Made by a program: the position numbers and the translations under genes
Part shown: in pieces, positions 53,619 through 63,352 of the stretch
Position numbering within the stretch: position 1 is the first letter of the stretch
How the letters are laid out: every line of letters begins with the position of its first letter
The notes under the pieces: generated by a model
The model's input: the letters and a program-made list of their open reading frames with translations, nothing else
The model's database searches: none
Told to the model about the DNA's origin: nothing
Source of the DNA: Trissonchulus latispiculum
Taxonomy: Eukaryota; Nematoda; Enoplea; Enoplida; Ironidae
NCBI GenBank assembly: GCA_030248195.1
Contig: JASAND010012549.1
Span: 1-64,000 of the forward strand
Direction of reading: 5' to 3'
Length of the DNA stretch: 64,000 nucleotides

Positions 53619-54604
53619 GTAAGTCATGTCATTTATAAATTAGCATATACGTCGGATAAAATAAAAACTGCTTCACCTTTGAATACTTTGTGACTTTAAA
53701 AAATTCATTTGTTTAAACACCTATCAGTTTGACCAAAAGGCTTAATATGAAACTAAAATAAAGTATATATAAGTTAAATTTTGAATCAATTTTAATCTTA
53801 ATATTTGACCTTGCTGATTTCAGGAAGCGTGCGATTCAGCTGTTATCAGTGCTCTAAACAGTCGGATAATGATAATTGTGAATTTCTGAATGAAAGTGCC
53901 GTCTCTATTCAGATGTGTCAGCCGCCGGCCAAATGCAGTGTCAGTTACTTGTACTTATTTTCTTTTAATTGGTGAAAAGTTAATGTGAAACAAACAAACA
54001 AACAAACAAACAATACTAAATACTAAAATACTAAATTAAAAGTATAAAGTAAATTAAATTTAAATTAAAACTATAAATATTGGTTCCAAAATGCAACGTT
54101 TTGCTCATTTGTTACTGCGCCTCACCTAGCATTATTTGCCATTTACCACATTAATGCTCCTTGCCTATGTATCACTAAGCTTTCCCAAAAGTCCATCAAC
54201 TTAATTTATCTTCTCAAAGATTCCTCAGAACTTATCTTTGGCCGCATCATGTCGAATCGAATCCAATATTACTTTCTATTGGATATTTAGAATTTACTGT
54301 TGAGACAACTACAGAGAAAATTTAAAATTGAATTAGATAAATAATTGTTTTAAACATTTTCTAGGTTTGGCGCTTCTTCTCTCAGGAGCACAACCTGACC
54401 TATTACCTGGAGCGAAAGTGCGAAACAGACTGCGATCCCGGCTGCACCAACCTTCAGGATATGGAAAACCGATTTGTCAGCTGCACTTCCTGTTGCAATT
54501 CCAGCTTTTGCAATGTGGACAATTCTGCCTCTGCAAAACTACAGAAGCAATGCAATCTGTTTGCAGTGCCTCCGCTATTACTTATCCTATATTGGCTTTT
54601 ATAA
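53567..54604 (+). CDS. Ly6/uPAR-family GPI-anchored protein
   Basis: Three exons (53567-53618, 53824-53939, 54365-54604) give 135 residues. The signal peptide MELTIPTFTLFLLHKVFG is followed by a mature domain starting FSCYQCSK with the three-finger cysteine spacing and ending in the diagnostic CCNSSFCN. A hydrophobic C-terminus (FAVPPLLLILYWLL) without basic residues fits a GPI-anchor signal. Such proteins sit on the outer cell surface and modulate receptors or adhesion; no specific function can be assigned. Phase-1 then phase-0 junctions, all GT-AG. The 3' UTR carries a tRNA-like SINE at 54630 and AATAAA near 54963. Confidence 0.85.
53824..53939 (+). CDS. Ly6 gene exon 2
   Basis: Acceptor ATTTCAG, donor GTCAGT. 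Encodes SVRFSCYQCSKQSDNDNC and on to MCQPPAKCS. Confidence 0.83.
53988..54012. repeat. (CAAA)n microsatellite in Ly6 intron 2
   Basis: Six or so CAAA units shortly after the exon 2 donor. Confidence 0.75.
54365..54604 (+). CDS. Ly6 gene exon 3
   Basis: Acceptor ATTTTCTAG. Encodes VWRFFSQEHNLTYYLERKC through CCNSSFCN and the hydrophobic tail; stop TAA at 54602-54604. Confidence 0.87.
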   Translation, partial: VWRFFSQEHNLTYYLERKCETDCDPGCTNLQDMENRFVSCTSCCNSSFCNVDNSASAKLQKQCNLFAVPPLLLILYWLL

Positions 54605-54629
54605 CAGTCCTCTAGCCCAGGCGAAACAT

Positions 54630-54700
54630 CATGGCCGATTGGTCCAGCCGCTGAATCAGAAAACAAATGGGACACGGATCGAATCCCACCGGTTCCGATT
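54630..54700 (+). repeat. tRNA-like SINE in the Ly6 3' UTR
   Basis: A-box-like TGGCCGATTGGTCCAGCCGC and B-box-like GATCGAATCCC at tRNA spacing, followed by a T-rich stretch. Confidence 0.5.
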
Positions 54701-55244
54701 TCTTTTTCTCAAATTTGAGAAACACTGTTTGATTTTCATTTGTCGATAGACTAACTTTTAGCTGAGCTTCCATTCAAACTTTTATATCTACAGTTTTTGT
54801 TAAGCAAGCTTCCACAAATAATTCAGTTGTTTTTGTAAATCTTCCTTCAGTAAATTCGTCATCACATTATGTAAGCATTATATTTATTATGTATAAACTA
54901 AACCATCTTTCGCCACCACAATTAAGCTGGAGTAATTTACTATAGAAATTTATTCGCAATCAGAATAAATTAGGACGGTTTAGCTTCGCAATTAACAAAA
55001 TACATAATTCATGATTCTAATTGTATGTTGACTGTGCATATCTAAAGAGAATCCTTTGCATTAGTGAAAGCCGAAAAACTTTAAATATGCTTTTCAAGTT
55101 TTCAGTGTCTATGTAACGGGCCTCACGAAAAATTAAATTAAAACACTGAATATGAACGCTGGGTCTGTCGGCGGTCAGGTAAAACCTATTATTCTGTCAA
55201 CACTGCTATCATTTCTGTTGGGAGGAATAACGTCTTTTAGCTTG

Positions 55245-55340
55245 ATGCAACTGTGGCCTCGGTAGAAAAACAGAGCAGAGCAGTGATGAGAGTTACTAGC
55301 GTTCGTAGGCTCGAATCCCACCAAAGTCCAAATTTTTGGC
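55245..55340 (+). repeat. tRNA-like SINE fragment
   Basis: TGTGGCCTCGGTAG and a B-box-like GGCTCGAATCCCACC. The minus-strand reading GFEPTNA is typical of such heads. Confidence 0.45.
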
Positions 55341-55484
55341 ATACATTCAGGAAACAGAATTACATTTGTCAGAATGTCATTAACCAGAATTTCATTTTCC
55401 AGCAGAATGCTGCTTATCAGAATTATAATTGCAGAAATGCTTTTGTCACTTATCACAGGCAAATCAATAAAGCTACGCGAATGT

Positions 55485-55775
55485 TCCCCGTTTGGGGGGG
55501 GGGTCGACAGGCATACCTCCTCCCCGTCTGGTGGGGGGTTAGCCAAAAGAGGTCCCCTTTTGGTGGGGGGGGTAGGCAGAAAAGGGTCCCCGTTTGGGGG
55601 GGGGGGGTCGTCAAGACAGGCAAAGATTGCCGAATCTGATTGGCTACTTGCGACCGCCCCCCAACGGGGACCCCTTTTGCATACCCCTACCAAACGGGAC
55701 CTCTTTTGCCTACCCCTCCACCAAACGGGAACCTCTTTTTCCTACACCCCCACCAAACGGGGACCCATTTTCGAA
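55485..55775. repeat. CCAAACGGGG palindromic tandem repeats, left cluster
   Basis: Repeated ~30-bp units of the type CACCAAACGGGACCTCTTTT in both orientations (GTCCCCGTTTGGGGG to 55610, then the reverse), forming a large hairpin around TCTGATTGGCTACTTGCGAC. Confidence 0.75.
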
Positions 55776-55789
55776 TAGAACAAAAACTA

Positions 55790-56154
55790 CCGTAATCCTC
55801 TGCTCGGATCTCTTGAACTTTATGACCACAGACTTGATATCGACATCATTCGAAAGCTCTTAACATGCTCTATCCGACGATGTGAGGCAAATGGTCGTAT
55901 GTTATTTCATTAATAAGTTAATTTTAAAAAGGAGATAAAAATTTGTAAATTCTCAATTTTTACTAACATTTTCTAACTTATTTTTTCGTAGTGCAAGACA
56001 AAAACGGATAAACTACTTATATCGTCTAATAGAGCACGTTTAGAGCTTTCGAATCATATAAATATTAACGAATAATATTCATCGTAGCAATCACTAACTA
56101 ACTTTAAAGTGGACCATGTTGACACCTTGTGGTCATAAAGTTCAAGAGATCCCT
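55790..56154. other. Spacer between the two palindromic clusters
   Basis: AT-rich sequence without a gene. Its ends are loosely mirror-related (GAACTTTATGACCACA and TTGTGGTCATAAAGTTC), so it may be the inner part of one large element spanning 55485-56335. Confidence 0.5.
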
Positions 56155-56335
56155 CTGCTCTACCCCCCCACCAAACGGGGAGGGGTTTTCTGCAATCTGA
56201 TTGGCTGTTGGCTATCCCCCCACCAAACGGGGACCTCTTTTCTGCTACCCCCCCCCCCCACCAAGCGGAGGGGGGGGGGGTATGCTTTGTCGAACAGAGC
56301 GACCCCCCGACCAAACGGGGGAACATTCGCGTATT
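56155..56335. repeat. CCAAACGGGG palindromic tandem repeats, right cluster
   Basis: Same units as the left cluster (CCACCAAACGGGGACCTCTTTT), again around TCTGATTGGCTGTTGGC. Confidence 0.72.
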
Positions 56336-56339
56336 GTGG

Positions 56340-57290
56340 GCGGAGCACCGTTACGCAATGCAGTGACGAGAAGCTCTCTAGTATCTTACTCTTCTTCAAA
56401 TATATAGTGCAATTATGCACTCTTGATAATACTGTTCCGACAGGTGAATTTTTTGGCAAATTAAGTTCTGAGTCGTATTCTGTCCTATGAAATTCTAATA
56501 CCATTCTGTCAAATGAGATTCTAAAGAAAGTAGACGAAATTGTTCGGCCTACAGTTGCTATAGTGACCACTAAAGTTTCTCCGACCTTAACCAACTGAAC
56601 AAAATTTCACTTTTTATTCAAATCGAACCACATTATAGAATAGTACCACAGAAAAACAATTAGGGACTATCTAATACACTAATTGACATAATATTACGTT
56701 GTTTAGCATTTGCTAGCTAACTATTTAGCTACAGTTAAGTTAACACAGAAACAGAATTTCGTAGACGCACGGCACAAGTGCAAATATACGTACCTACATT
56801 ACATAAAGTTTAATCTCAACAAGTTTACACAAGTCAACACTTTAGTGGAAAAAGTTACACACTGCATTAACCATTCAATCAAAACAAGCCAACAATTTAT
56901 AACTCAAATTTTGCGCTCGTCCAACAAAGGGAAACTTAACAGAATGTGCAAAGTGACGAAAAGTCAATCATACGAGAAATAATCGTACACATTTTCACAA
57001 CACAGTTTGCACTGCAAACAATATCATTCAGTATATGTCCAAGAAAATGTTCAAGCCCCCGTGAAGATGCTATTACTTCAGATATATTATATTATACCAA
57101 ATTAAAAAATAGGTCATTCTACTTAGCAACTACAAGAAACAACCATCTCCGCCAAACAGCTTAGACATATAGTCGGATGAAAACAAAAAATCATTTTGAC
57201 ACAGAACAAACCGAATGAAATAGAAATATGAAAACTAAAGTTCCCTGTCTTGAAAGGTCAACAAAACTAACATTAAAATAGCAAAAAACA
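56340..57290. other. Non-coding stretch
   Basis: AT-rich; no supported gene, RNA or element. It ends at the VDAC polyadenylation signal. Confidence 0.4.
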
Positions 57291-57296
57291 TTTATT
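57291..57296 (-). promoter_or_regulatory. VDAC polyadenylation signal
   Basis: AATAAA on the minus strand, about 70 nt after the VDAC stop codon. Confidence 0.6.
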
Positions 57297-57364
57297 AACA
57301 ACACTGAATAAGAAGAAAATAGCGTTTTAGTATCCCATTCAATTCAATTCCTATCTTCCATTCT

Positions 57365-57456
57365 CTAGTGTTCATACTCCACGCCGATACCAAACTTATG
57401 TCCGCCTTCGTTGAACTGTTGTAGATTGATTAGAGTTGAAAGCACAAGCTTCAGGC
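57365..57456 (-). CDS. VDAC: VDAC terminal exon
   Basis: Acceptor CTAATTTTAG. The leading GC completes Gly. Encodes LKLVLSTLINLQQFNEGGHK and FGIGVEYEH; stop TAG at 57365-57367. Confidence 0.9.
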
Positions 57457-60400
57457 CTAAAATTAGCAAGGTTGATATAGATAACATGCCATAAAATCTT
57501 TACATCATAAAAACAAAAAGTGCACCCCTATAAGTGTTAAAGGGAGTGCTCCTAATTCAATCTTTCATTCATACCGTCTCAACCACATTCATAGGAAAGT
57601 ATGAGCGAATGGGCAATAGTCCCAAAGACAGGACTCGGTCAAATGAGACTCCAAGCCAGATAGAGGAGCGCGGCTTCAGAGCTGATAACATTGTGCATCC
57701 AGCCTGCTGTTGCAACACTCTTATCACTACGTACATGAAATTTTTATGGAATTAACTTATGGAAATTTTCTTGGGGGAGGGGGAGCTCTCTTTGGGGGTG
57801 GCCCTCGGGGAAGGGCGAAATTTTTTTAAAATTTTTCTAAAAACATGCTAAAAATTGCGCTATTTTTATAGTAATCACCAAAAAAGTTCGTTTGTAGTGC
57901 AACCGGATTTGTGTTAGAATAGGCAAAAATCGAGTAAAAATCTCTGGCAAAGCCGGAACATGTTTGAAAACTTGGCCTCCTGAGTGATTTTTCAGGGCAA
58001 AAGATGGTACTAAAAGGGGCACCCACTTTTTTTGGGAGGGGGAAGCGATTTTTAGGGGGGAATTTTGGGGGAAGGTCGTTTATGGGAGGAGACCTCCACC
58101 CCCCAGTACAATAAGCTCAGTAAAAAATTGTATACACAAGAGTATATAATGATAAGAGTACGCCACTAGGCATGCGACCTCATAGCAGAGCTAAAACTAT
58201 GACCCTAGTAACTACTCCCCGCAAACCAGTACCTGGTCAAAACGGGGGAATGCTCATTCCTCTATGTTTACGTGGTTAAGCTCGAAAACACCAGCTGTGC
58301 GTTCGTTTAATTTGAGCCTTAAACATAGCGCGCAAATTTCCTAGAAGTGATGAGCCTGATTTGCGGGGGGCCTCAGCCATTAGCGAAACAGATCCTAGTT
58401 TTTCCTCTAACAAAAGACAGCATAACCAGTGGCATACTCTGATCATTATACTATTAGTGTCTATTTCTTTAACGATTAAAATAGTCGGATTAAACGGATT
58501 AAAAATCAACCGGATTAAAATTTATTTGCTATTTGTTGTTGTTGTTGTTGTTGCTATTTGCTATTTCTAATGCTACATTAAACGGATTAAAATTAACTCG
58601 TTTAATCCGGCCATTTTTAATCCGCGGATTTATTTTAATCCGCTTAATCCGTGTAGCTGAACGAGGATTAAAAATTAGTTGAAAATGCAGGAGACGGATT
58701 AAAAGGACTAAAATTAATCTTTAAAGAAACAGCGATTAAGCAGGTCGGATTAAAATCAACCGGTTGATTTTTTAATCCGAAGTGTGAATAAAGATACAAG
58801 ATTAGATTAAACTTTTAATCCCAGGTGCATGAAAGCAATAGGATTAAATTTAATCCGTTTAAGTAGCTGGATTAAAATTTAATACCTTTAATCCGAGGTG
58901 CTATTTCTTTAATGCGGATTAATGTTAATATAATACGTTTAAGGGGGGGGGGGGGGTTAAGGCCAATTTTTCGACCATCTCCGATTTTGTTCATTTTCAC
59001 ATATTTTGTAGTCCCAATGGGTCCACAAAACAAGATTAGAGCGTTTTGCATAATATTGCTTCAATCGTGCTGTAGAGTCCTTCAAAGGTGACCTCGACAT
59101 AACATAGGAAAATTAAAAAGTAGGTAGGTAGGTATAGTTGTACTTCCCGCCCGCTAGCCGGTGAGCTTTCGCGAGGCCCCACAAAGGAGACATTTACAGT
59201 AAACTGTAAATGCAGGATTACAATAAACTGTAAATGTAGGAGCTTAACTCGGAGAGCCACCCCCTGTACATTTTAGTTTGTACAGCTAAGCTGAGCGGTA
59301 TCATGACAGTGCTGAACAGGAGTCTAAATCCCATCAACGATTCAGACCGCATGGCAGACCTCCTTTAACGCTCGGTCCCCTACGTGGTCGCTGGTCATCG
59401 GATAGCGGGTCGGCTTACCTGATTAGAATATGTTTGTTTTACCATCCTTTAAGAAGATTCCAATGATCCCCGAAGTCCACAGATTTGAGAAAGGAAAATG
59501 AAAAACTTAGGTTAAAAAGTTTGTGGCAGAAAATTTTTTGCTGTAAGCAAGATACAGCGCTACAACCTTGTTGTACATGTTAAGGACATACCATCAGAGA
59601 GTGCAAATAACCCCTCTGGTACAATTCTGTTGAGTGTCGGATTTTTGGCGATTTTTAAAAGTCAAAATTTTATAAAATTGGTGCTTTTTGCACGACGAAA
59701 AACAGGACCAGCAAAACATTTTCGCCTCTCCTGCACGATTGGCAAAAGCTACAGAAATCGCTTATAGGAAAGTTGCACTCTACGCATACACAGAATTAAT
59801 ATGACAGTAGTTGCAAATTTCTACCATTGGTAGTGCTCTCAAAAAACTTGCCACAAAATATGCTAATTTAGCCAAAAATCATCATTTTTCACAGTTTTCA
59901 CGTTCTTTTAATAATTTCTCACTCGTTCGTTACCCACTTGAAAGTCACCAAAACTGGCACATAAAACTCTCAATGCTTGCCGGACATTATGGTAAAGGCA
60001 AATGCTTCAAGGTAGAACTTTTCTGTCGTGTCGGCTCCCTTGATCTCTTATAAAGTCACAAAAGTCAATTTTTGAAATTTCCAAAATATAGACAAATTGG
60101 GTATCATTCGATAGCTACTGATGAGCTGAAGAACATTTCTAATAGAACTATGTGTCTGAAATGTAGTATCTGAAAATTAGAACAAGTTAAAATTTCAGGA
60201 TAGAGTTAGATGAAAAAGGCTCAGTTCACAATTGAAGAACTTGTACTGTCAACGACTGGCTGGATATCCCGTAGTCATTTTAGTATTAAAATGCCACATT
60301 AGTTCACCCAAATTTCGCTGCCGTTCTGTCTCAACATGACCTTGGAGGACAAATCACAGTGATTTTCAAGTTTTCCAACTTTATAGCTGAATATCTCTGC

Positions 60401-63352
60401 CAGTTTGATTTCGAACTCTAATGTTTTGTCTTGTTTTTGGAACATATGTTCCTATGTTGTGTGTGAAAATGAGCGAAATCCGTGACTATCGATTTTGACC
60501 CAAAGCAAGCGGCCCCCCTTAATCTTTAAAGAAATAGGGCCTTAGTAAAACAGCCTAATGTGCTTAATGTGTGTGTGTGTGTATCTTACCAGGCTTGAGG
60601 GTATGGGTCATGCCCATCCCCAGCTGTGAGGTTGAGCTGATCTTGGCCCGGATCTGCGTGTCCCGGTCCGCCTGCAGCGCGGCGGCCAGTCCGAATCGGG
60701 TGCTCTGATCCCCACGATTCCAGCCCAGTGTGGCGCCCAGGTCCAGCTTATCTGTCACCTTGTGATACACACTGCCGCCAAAGTCAACCGCGTCCGTTCT
60801 GAAAATAGAAAGGAAGGAAGGGAAGGTTACGAAAAAGCAAAAATGAAAAACTCATCAACGAGATAAAAAACACGAGGGGGCAACCCCTGGATACTCACTG
60901 TGTAAAGGAAGCGGCAACAAGGAAACTCATTCCGTTTTTTTCGGGTAAGGGTGGAAAAAGTTTGAAAACATAATATCACTGGAGCACAAACTACTAAAAA
61001 AGACACATAGCCTCAGGAAAAACACAAGCTGTACGCAAAAGACTTGCTACTATAAAGTATATTGGTGCAACCAAATGCAGATTTTCTCAAAGGACACTGA
61101 TCATGTCAAATTTATATAAATGCTAGTCTAAATGGATATAAAGAAGACTAACATAAAATAACAATACAATAGGAACGGTATATATGTCGTAGTACAGTAT
61201 ATGATTCAGTACAATCACGGATTGTACTAGTACAGTATGTGATCCTACACTGTACTAGTACAGTGCGTGATCAGCCTTAGCACAGTGCAAAGTGTAACAA
61301 AGACTCAATGTATTTATGGAACCTTCTTCACTAATGCAACAGCATGTTTGGGGTCTGAGTAAGATGTTTAAGGGGGGGGGGGGTCACTTTTTTGCCGATT
61401 TTTCGACCATCTCCGATTTTGATCATTTTCACATATTTTGTAGTCCCCCTGGGTCCGCGAAACAACACAAGAGCGTTTTGTGAAATATTGCTTCTATCGT
61501 TCTGTGCAGGCCCTCAAAGGTAACCTCGACATGTGTTAAACATAGGAAAATGAAAAAGTTAGGTTAAAACGTTTGTGGCAGAAAATTTTTTCGCTGTACA
61601 AGAGCCAGAGCTCTGAAACCTTTTCAAAACCATTAAGGACATATTGTAGAGTGCAGCTGTCTCCTCTGAAGCGATTCTGTTGTGTATTGGATTTTTGGCT
61701 TTGAATTTTGAATTTTTAAAGTAAGAATTTTGGAAAATCTGCCATTTTTGGACAATGAAAAACAGGACTCTTTTGCTTGTCCTGAACGATTGGCAAAAGC
61801 TACAGAAACTGCCAATAGATACCTAGCTGCACTCTACGAATAAAACTACGTCTTATGAAAGTACTCGCGTTTTTCTATCATCTACAGTAAGCTCAAAAAA
61901 CTTGCCACAAAAACAGCAAATTTTGCTAAAAATGGCCATTTTTCATAATTTTCACATTCTTTTGATATATAATTTCTCACTCATTATGTGGTAAAAATCA
62001 CCAAACTTGGCAGATTAATTAATATATCCATGTCTGTCACATAATGTGGCCAAAACAAATGCGTCAATATTGAACAATGAACATGACTGCTGTGGCGGCA
62101 CCTGTTCCTGTGATCTATCTGGCTGGCTGGCCTTCAGCCACGTCTGCACTTAAATATTACCTTAGCAAAGGCTTTAATTTGATGTATCTGTTAACCCTGT
62201 TTTCGGTAGCGTTTGGTCTCCACCTGACCTTGCAGGGCTCATCACCGGAATTTTCAAGTTTTCCGGCTTTGAACCTGAATGACTCTGTCACAGTTTGATT
62301 TCGAACGCTAATATTCTAAGTTATTTTTGAGAACATATGGGGGCATATATGTGTGAAAATGAGCGAAATCCGTGACTATCGATTTTTGACCAAAGTGACC
62401 CCCCCTTAAATAAATATTTGATTGTTAAAATGCCCTGTTAAGAATACTGCATAATAGAGACCTTCACGGGCCTGAATTTTCAGGCCCGGCCCGCCCGTCA
62501 AATTTCTGCTCGGCCCGACCCGGCCCGGCCGCTTTCAAAAAAAATTTTGAACCTCGGCCCGGCCCGTAAATTTGAAAATTCAGGCCCCGACCCGTCCCGG
62601 GCCAAATCTGCTAATTTTTTGCCGTTGCCCAAAACAGCAATTTTTCGTTTTTCGGAAGTTATTCGTGTTTAACCATATTAAGTGTTTTCTCAGGCTATTT
62701 GAAGCTGCGAAAGTTTACAAGATGCATGTTGTGCAGTGTTTGCCCGAGCCAACATTTTGATTGGTTTGACGCGTCGACACGAGTCTATAGGCGTCTAATC
62801 GTGGCTGGAGCCATGAAACGGCACTCCATCATAAAACGGCAAAAAGTGTTAGATCTTGTTGCTATCAAGGTTACTGTTAGGGTTGAAACTTTTTTACAAA
62901 TTTTTTACGCTAACATACGTATTTTTACACTTTATTACGTACGCTTTTTACAGCGTTAAAACGGGTGTAAAAATTAATTGCTTTTAGCATGTACATTAAA
63001 ACCCTGTTTTAACTATGAAATAGTTATTATTTAAATATCAAAACTTCTATTCTGGCCCCAAACATGCTGTAGCATCAATGAAGAAGGTTCCACGAATACA
63101 TTGCGTCTTTGTTACACTTTGCACTGTGCTAAGGATAATCACGCACTGTACTAGTTCAGTGTAGGATCACATACTGTACTAGTACAATCCGTGACTGTAC
63201 TGAATCATCTACTGTACTACGACATATATACATACGTGTAAGCATGCAGAGCATAGGCAGAGGTCTTGTATCCGAGGGCAGTCATGTACTTTTGCAGCTT
63301 CTTCTGAGCAAGATCCGTCTGCACCTGACCGCCCACCAACCAATTCTCATAA
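57365..63352 (-). CDS. VDAC: Voltage-dependent anion channel (mitochondrial porin), C-terminal half
   Basis: Three exons (63236-63352, 60590-60798, 57365-57456) join with matching phases and encode about the last 138 residues, with family marks in order: YENWLVGGQ, LGYKTSAYALHA, DFGGSVYHKVTDKLDLG, STRFGLAAALQAD, HTLKPGLKLVLSTL and EGGHKFGIGVEYEH, followed by TAG. These are the later beta-strands and the beta-signal (GVEY-type end) of the outer-membrane 19-strand barrel that passes ATP, ADP and anions. The N-terminal helix and first half lie beyond the window. Both introns (3.1 and 2.4 kb) are mostly transposon. Confidence 0.93.
57755..58120 (-). mobile_element. MITE, CTGGGCTTATTCTAG family, copy 4 (reverse)
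   Basis: Reverse-complement match to 49491-49835 (CACTTTTTTTGGGAGGGGG, TATAGTAATCACCAAAAAAG) ending in AATAAGCTCAG. One end is degraded. Confidence 0.5.
58137..58460. mobile_element. MITE, AAGAGTACATA family
   Basis: AAGAGTATATAATGATAAGA start, the AAGCTCGAAAACACCAG interior and a mirrored GGCATACTCTGATCATTAT end; related to 1736-2147. Confidence 0.6.
58480..58935. repeat. CGGATTAAA/TTTAATCCG interspersed repeat cluster
   Basis: More than fifteen copies of GGATTAAA or its complement in 450 bp, in both orientations, with a (TTG)n tract in the middle. The region can form many alternative hairpins. Confidence 0.75.
58939..60522. mobile_element. TTAA-flanked element family C, copy 1, with nested insertion
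   Basis: Starts TTAAGGGGGGGGGGG and ends CCCCCCTTAA. Internal TIR similarity: TCTCCGATTT.GTTCATTTTCACA near the left and TGTGAAAATGAGCGAAATCCG near the right. Aligns with 61368-62409 except for an insertion at about 59121-59495. Confidence 0.7.
59121..59495. mobile_element. Retroposon-like insertion with ~14-bp target duplication
   Basis: Flanked by AGGAAAATTAAAAAG (59106) and AGGAAAATGAAAAAC (59496), a single site in the empty copy at about 61545. A (GTAG)n tract lies at one end. The body carries repeated TACAGTAAACTGTAAATG. The 14-bp duplication fits LINE-mobilised SINEs; no clear tRNA head was identified. Confidence 0.5.
60571..60582. repeat. (GT)n microsatellite next to a VDAC donor
   Basis: TGTGTGTGTGTGTGT run ending within about ten bases of the donor at 60588-60589. 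Confidence 0.7.
60590..60798 (-). CDS. VDAC: VDAC penultimate exon
   Basis: Acceptor TCTATTTTCAG, donor G|GTAAGA, 209 bp. Encodes TDAVDFGGSVYHKVTDKLDL through STRFGLAA to MGMTHTLKP. Confidence 0.93.
61368..62409. mobile_element. TTAA-flanked element family C, copy 2
   Basis: 1,042 bp with TTAAGGGGGG and CCCCCCTTAA termini; the uninterrupted counterpart of 58939-60522. Again about 1 kb and without transposase. Confidence 0.78.
62460..62620. repeat. GGCCCGGCCC-rich block
   Basis: GC-rich degenerate units (CAGGCCCGGCCCGCCCG, CCTCGGCCCGGCCCG) with a mirrored TCAGGCC arrangement at the two ends; similar to the blocks at 13.4 and 14.3 kb. Confidence 0.6.
63236..63352 (-). CDS. VDAC: VDAC internal exon (WLVGGQ)
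   Basis: Acceptor GTTTTCTAG, donor GTATGT, 117 bp, phase 2 in and out. Encodes YENWLVGGQVQTDLAQKKL and GYKTSAYALHAY. Confidence 0.9.

Larger units (their letters stand above)
61179..63230. mobile_element. 2-kb foldback element with ~170-bp inverted ends in a VDAC intron
   Basis: Left arm (TATATATGTCGTAGTACAG...) at 61179-61350 is the reverse complement of 63060-63230. The arms contain repeated TGTACTAGTACAGT palindromes. The right end stops about four bases from the VDAC donor at 63234-63235. It encloses the TTAA element at 61368-62409. Confidence 0.8.

Noticed and set aside
53567..54604. Three-finger fold as a venom-type toxin
   Set aside because: The C-terminal hydrophobic GPI signal and CCxxxxCN end fit a cell-surface Ly6/uPAR protein rather than a secreted toxin.
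60110..60150. CTGATGAG sequence as a hammerhead ribozyme core
   Set aside because: The required GAAA segment and flanking stems are missing.
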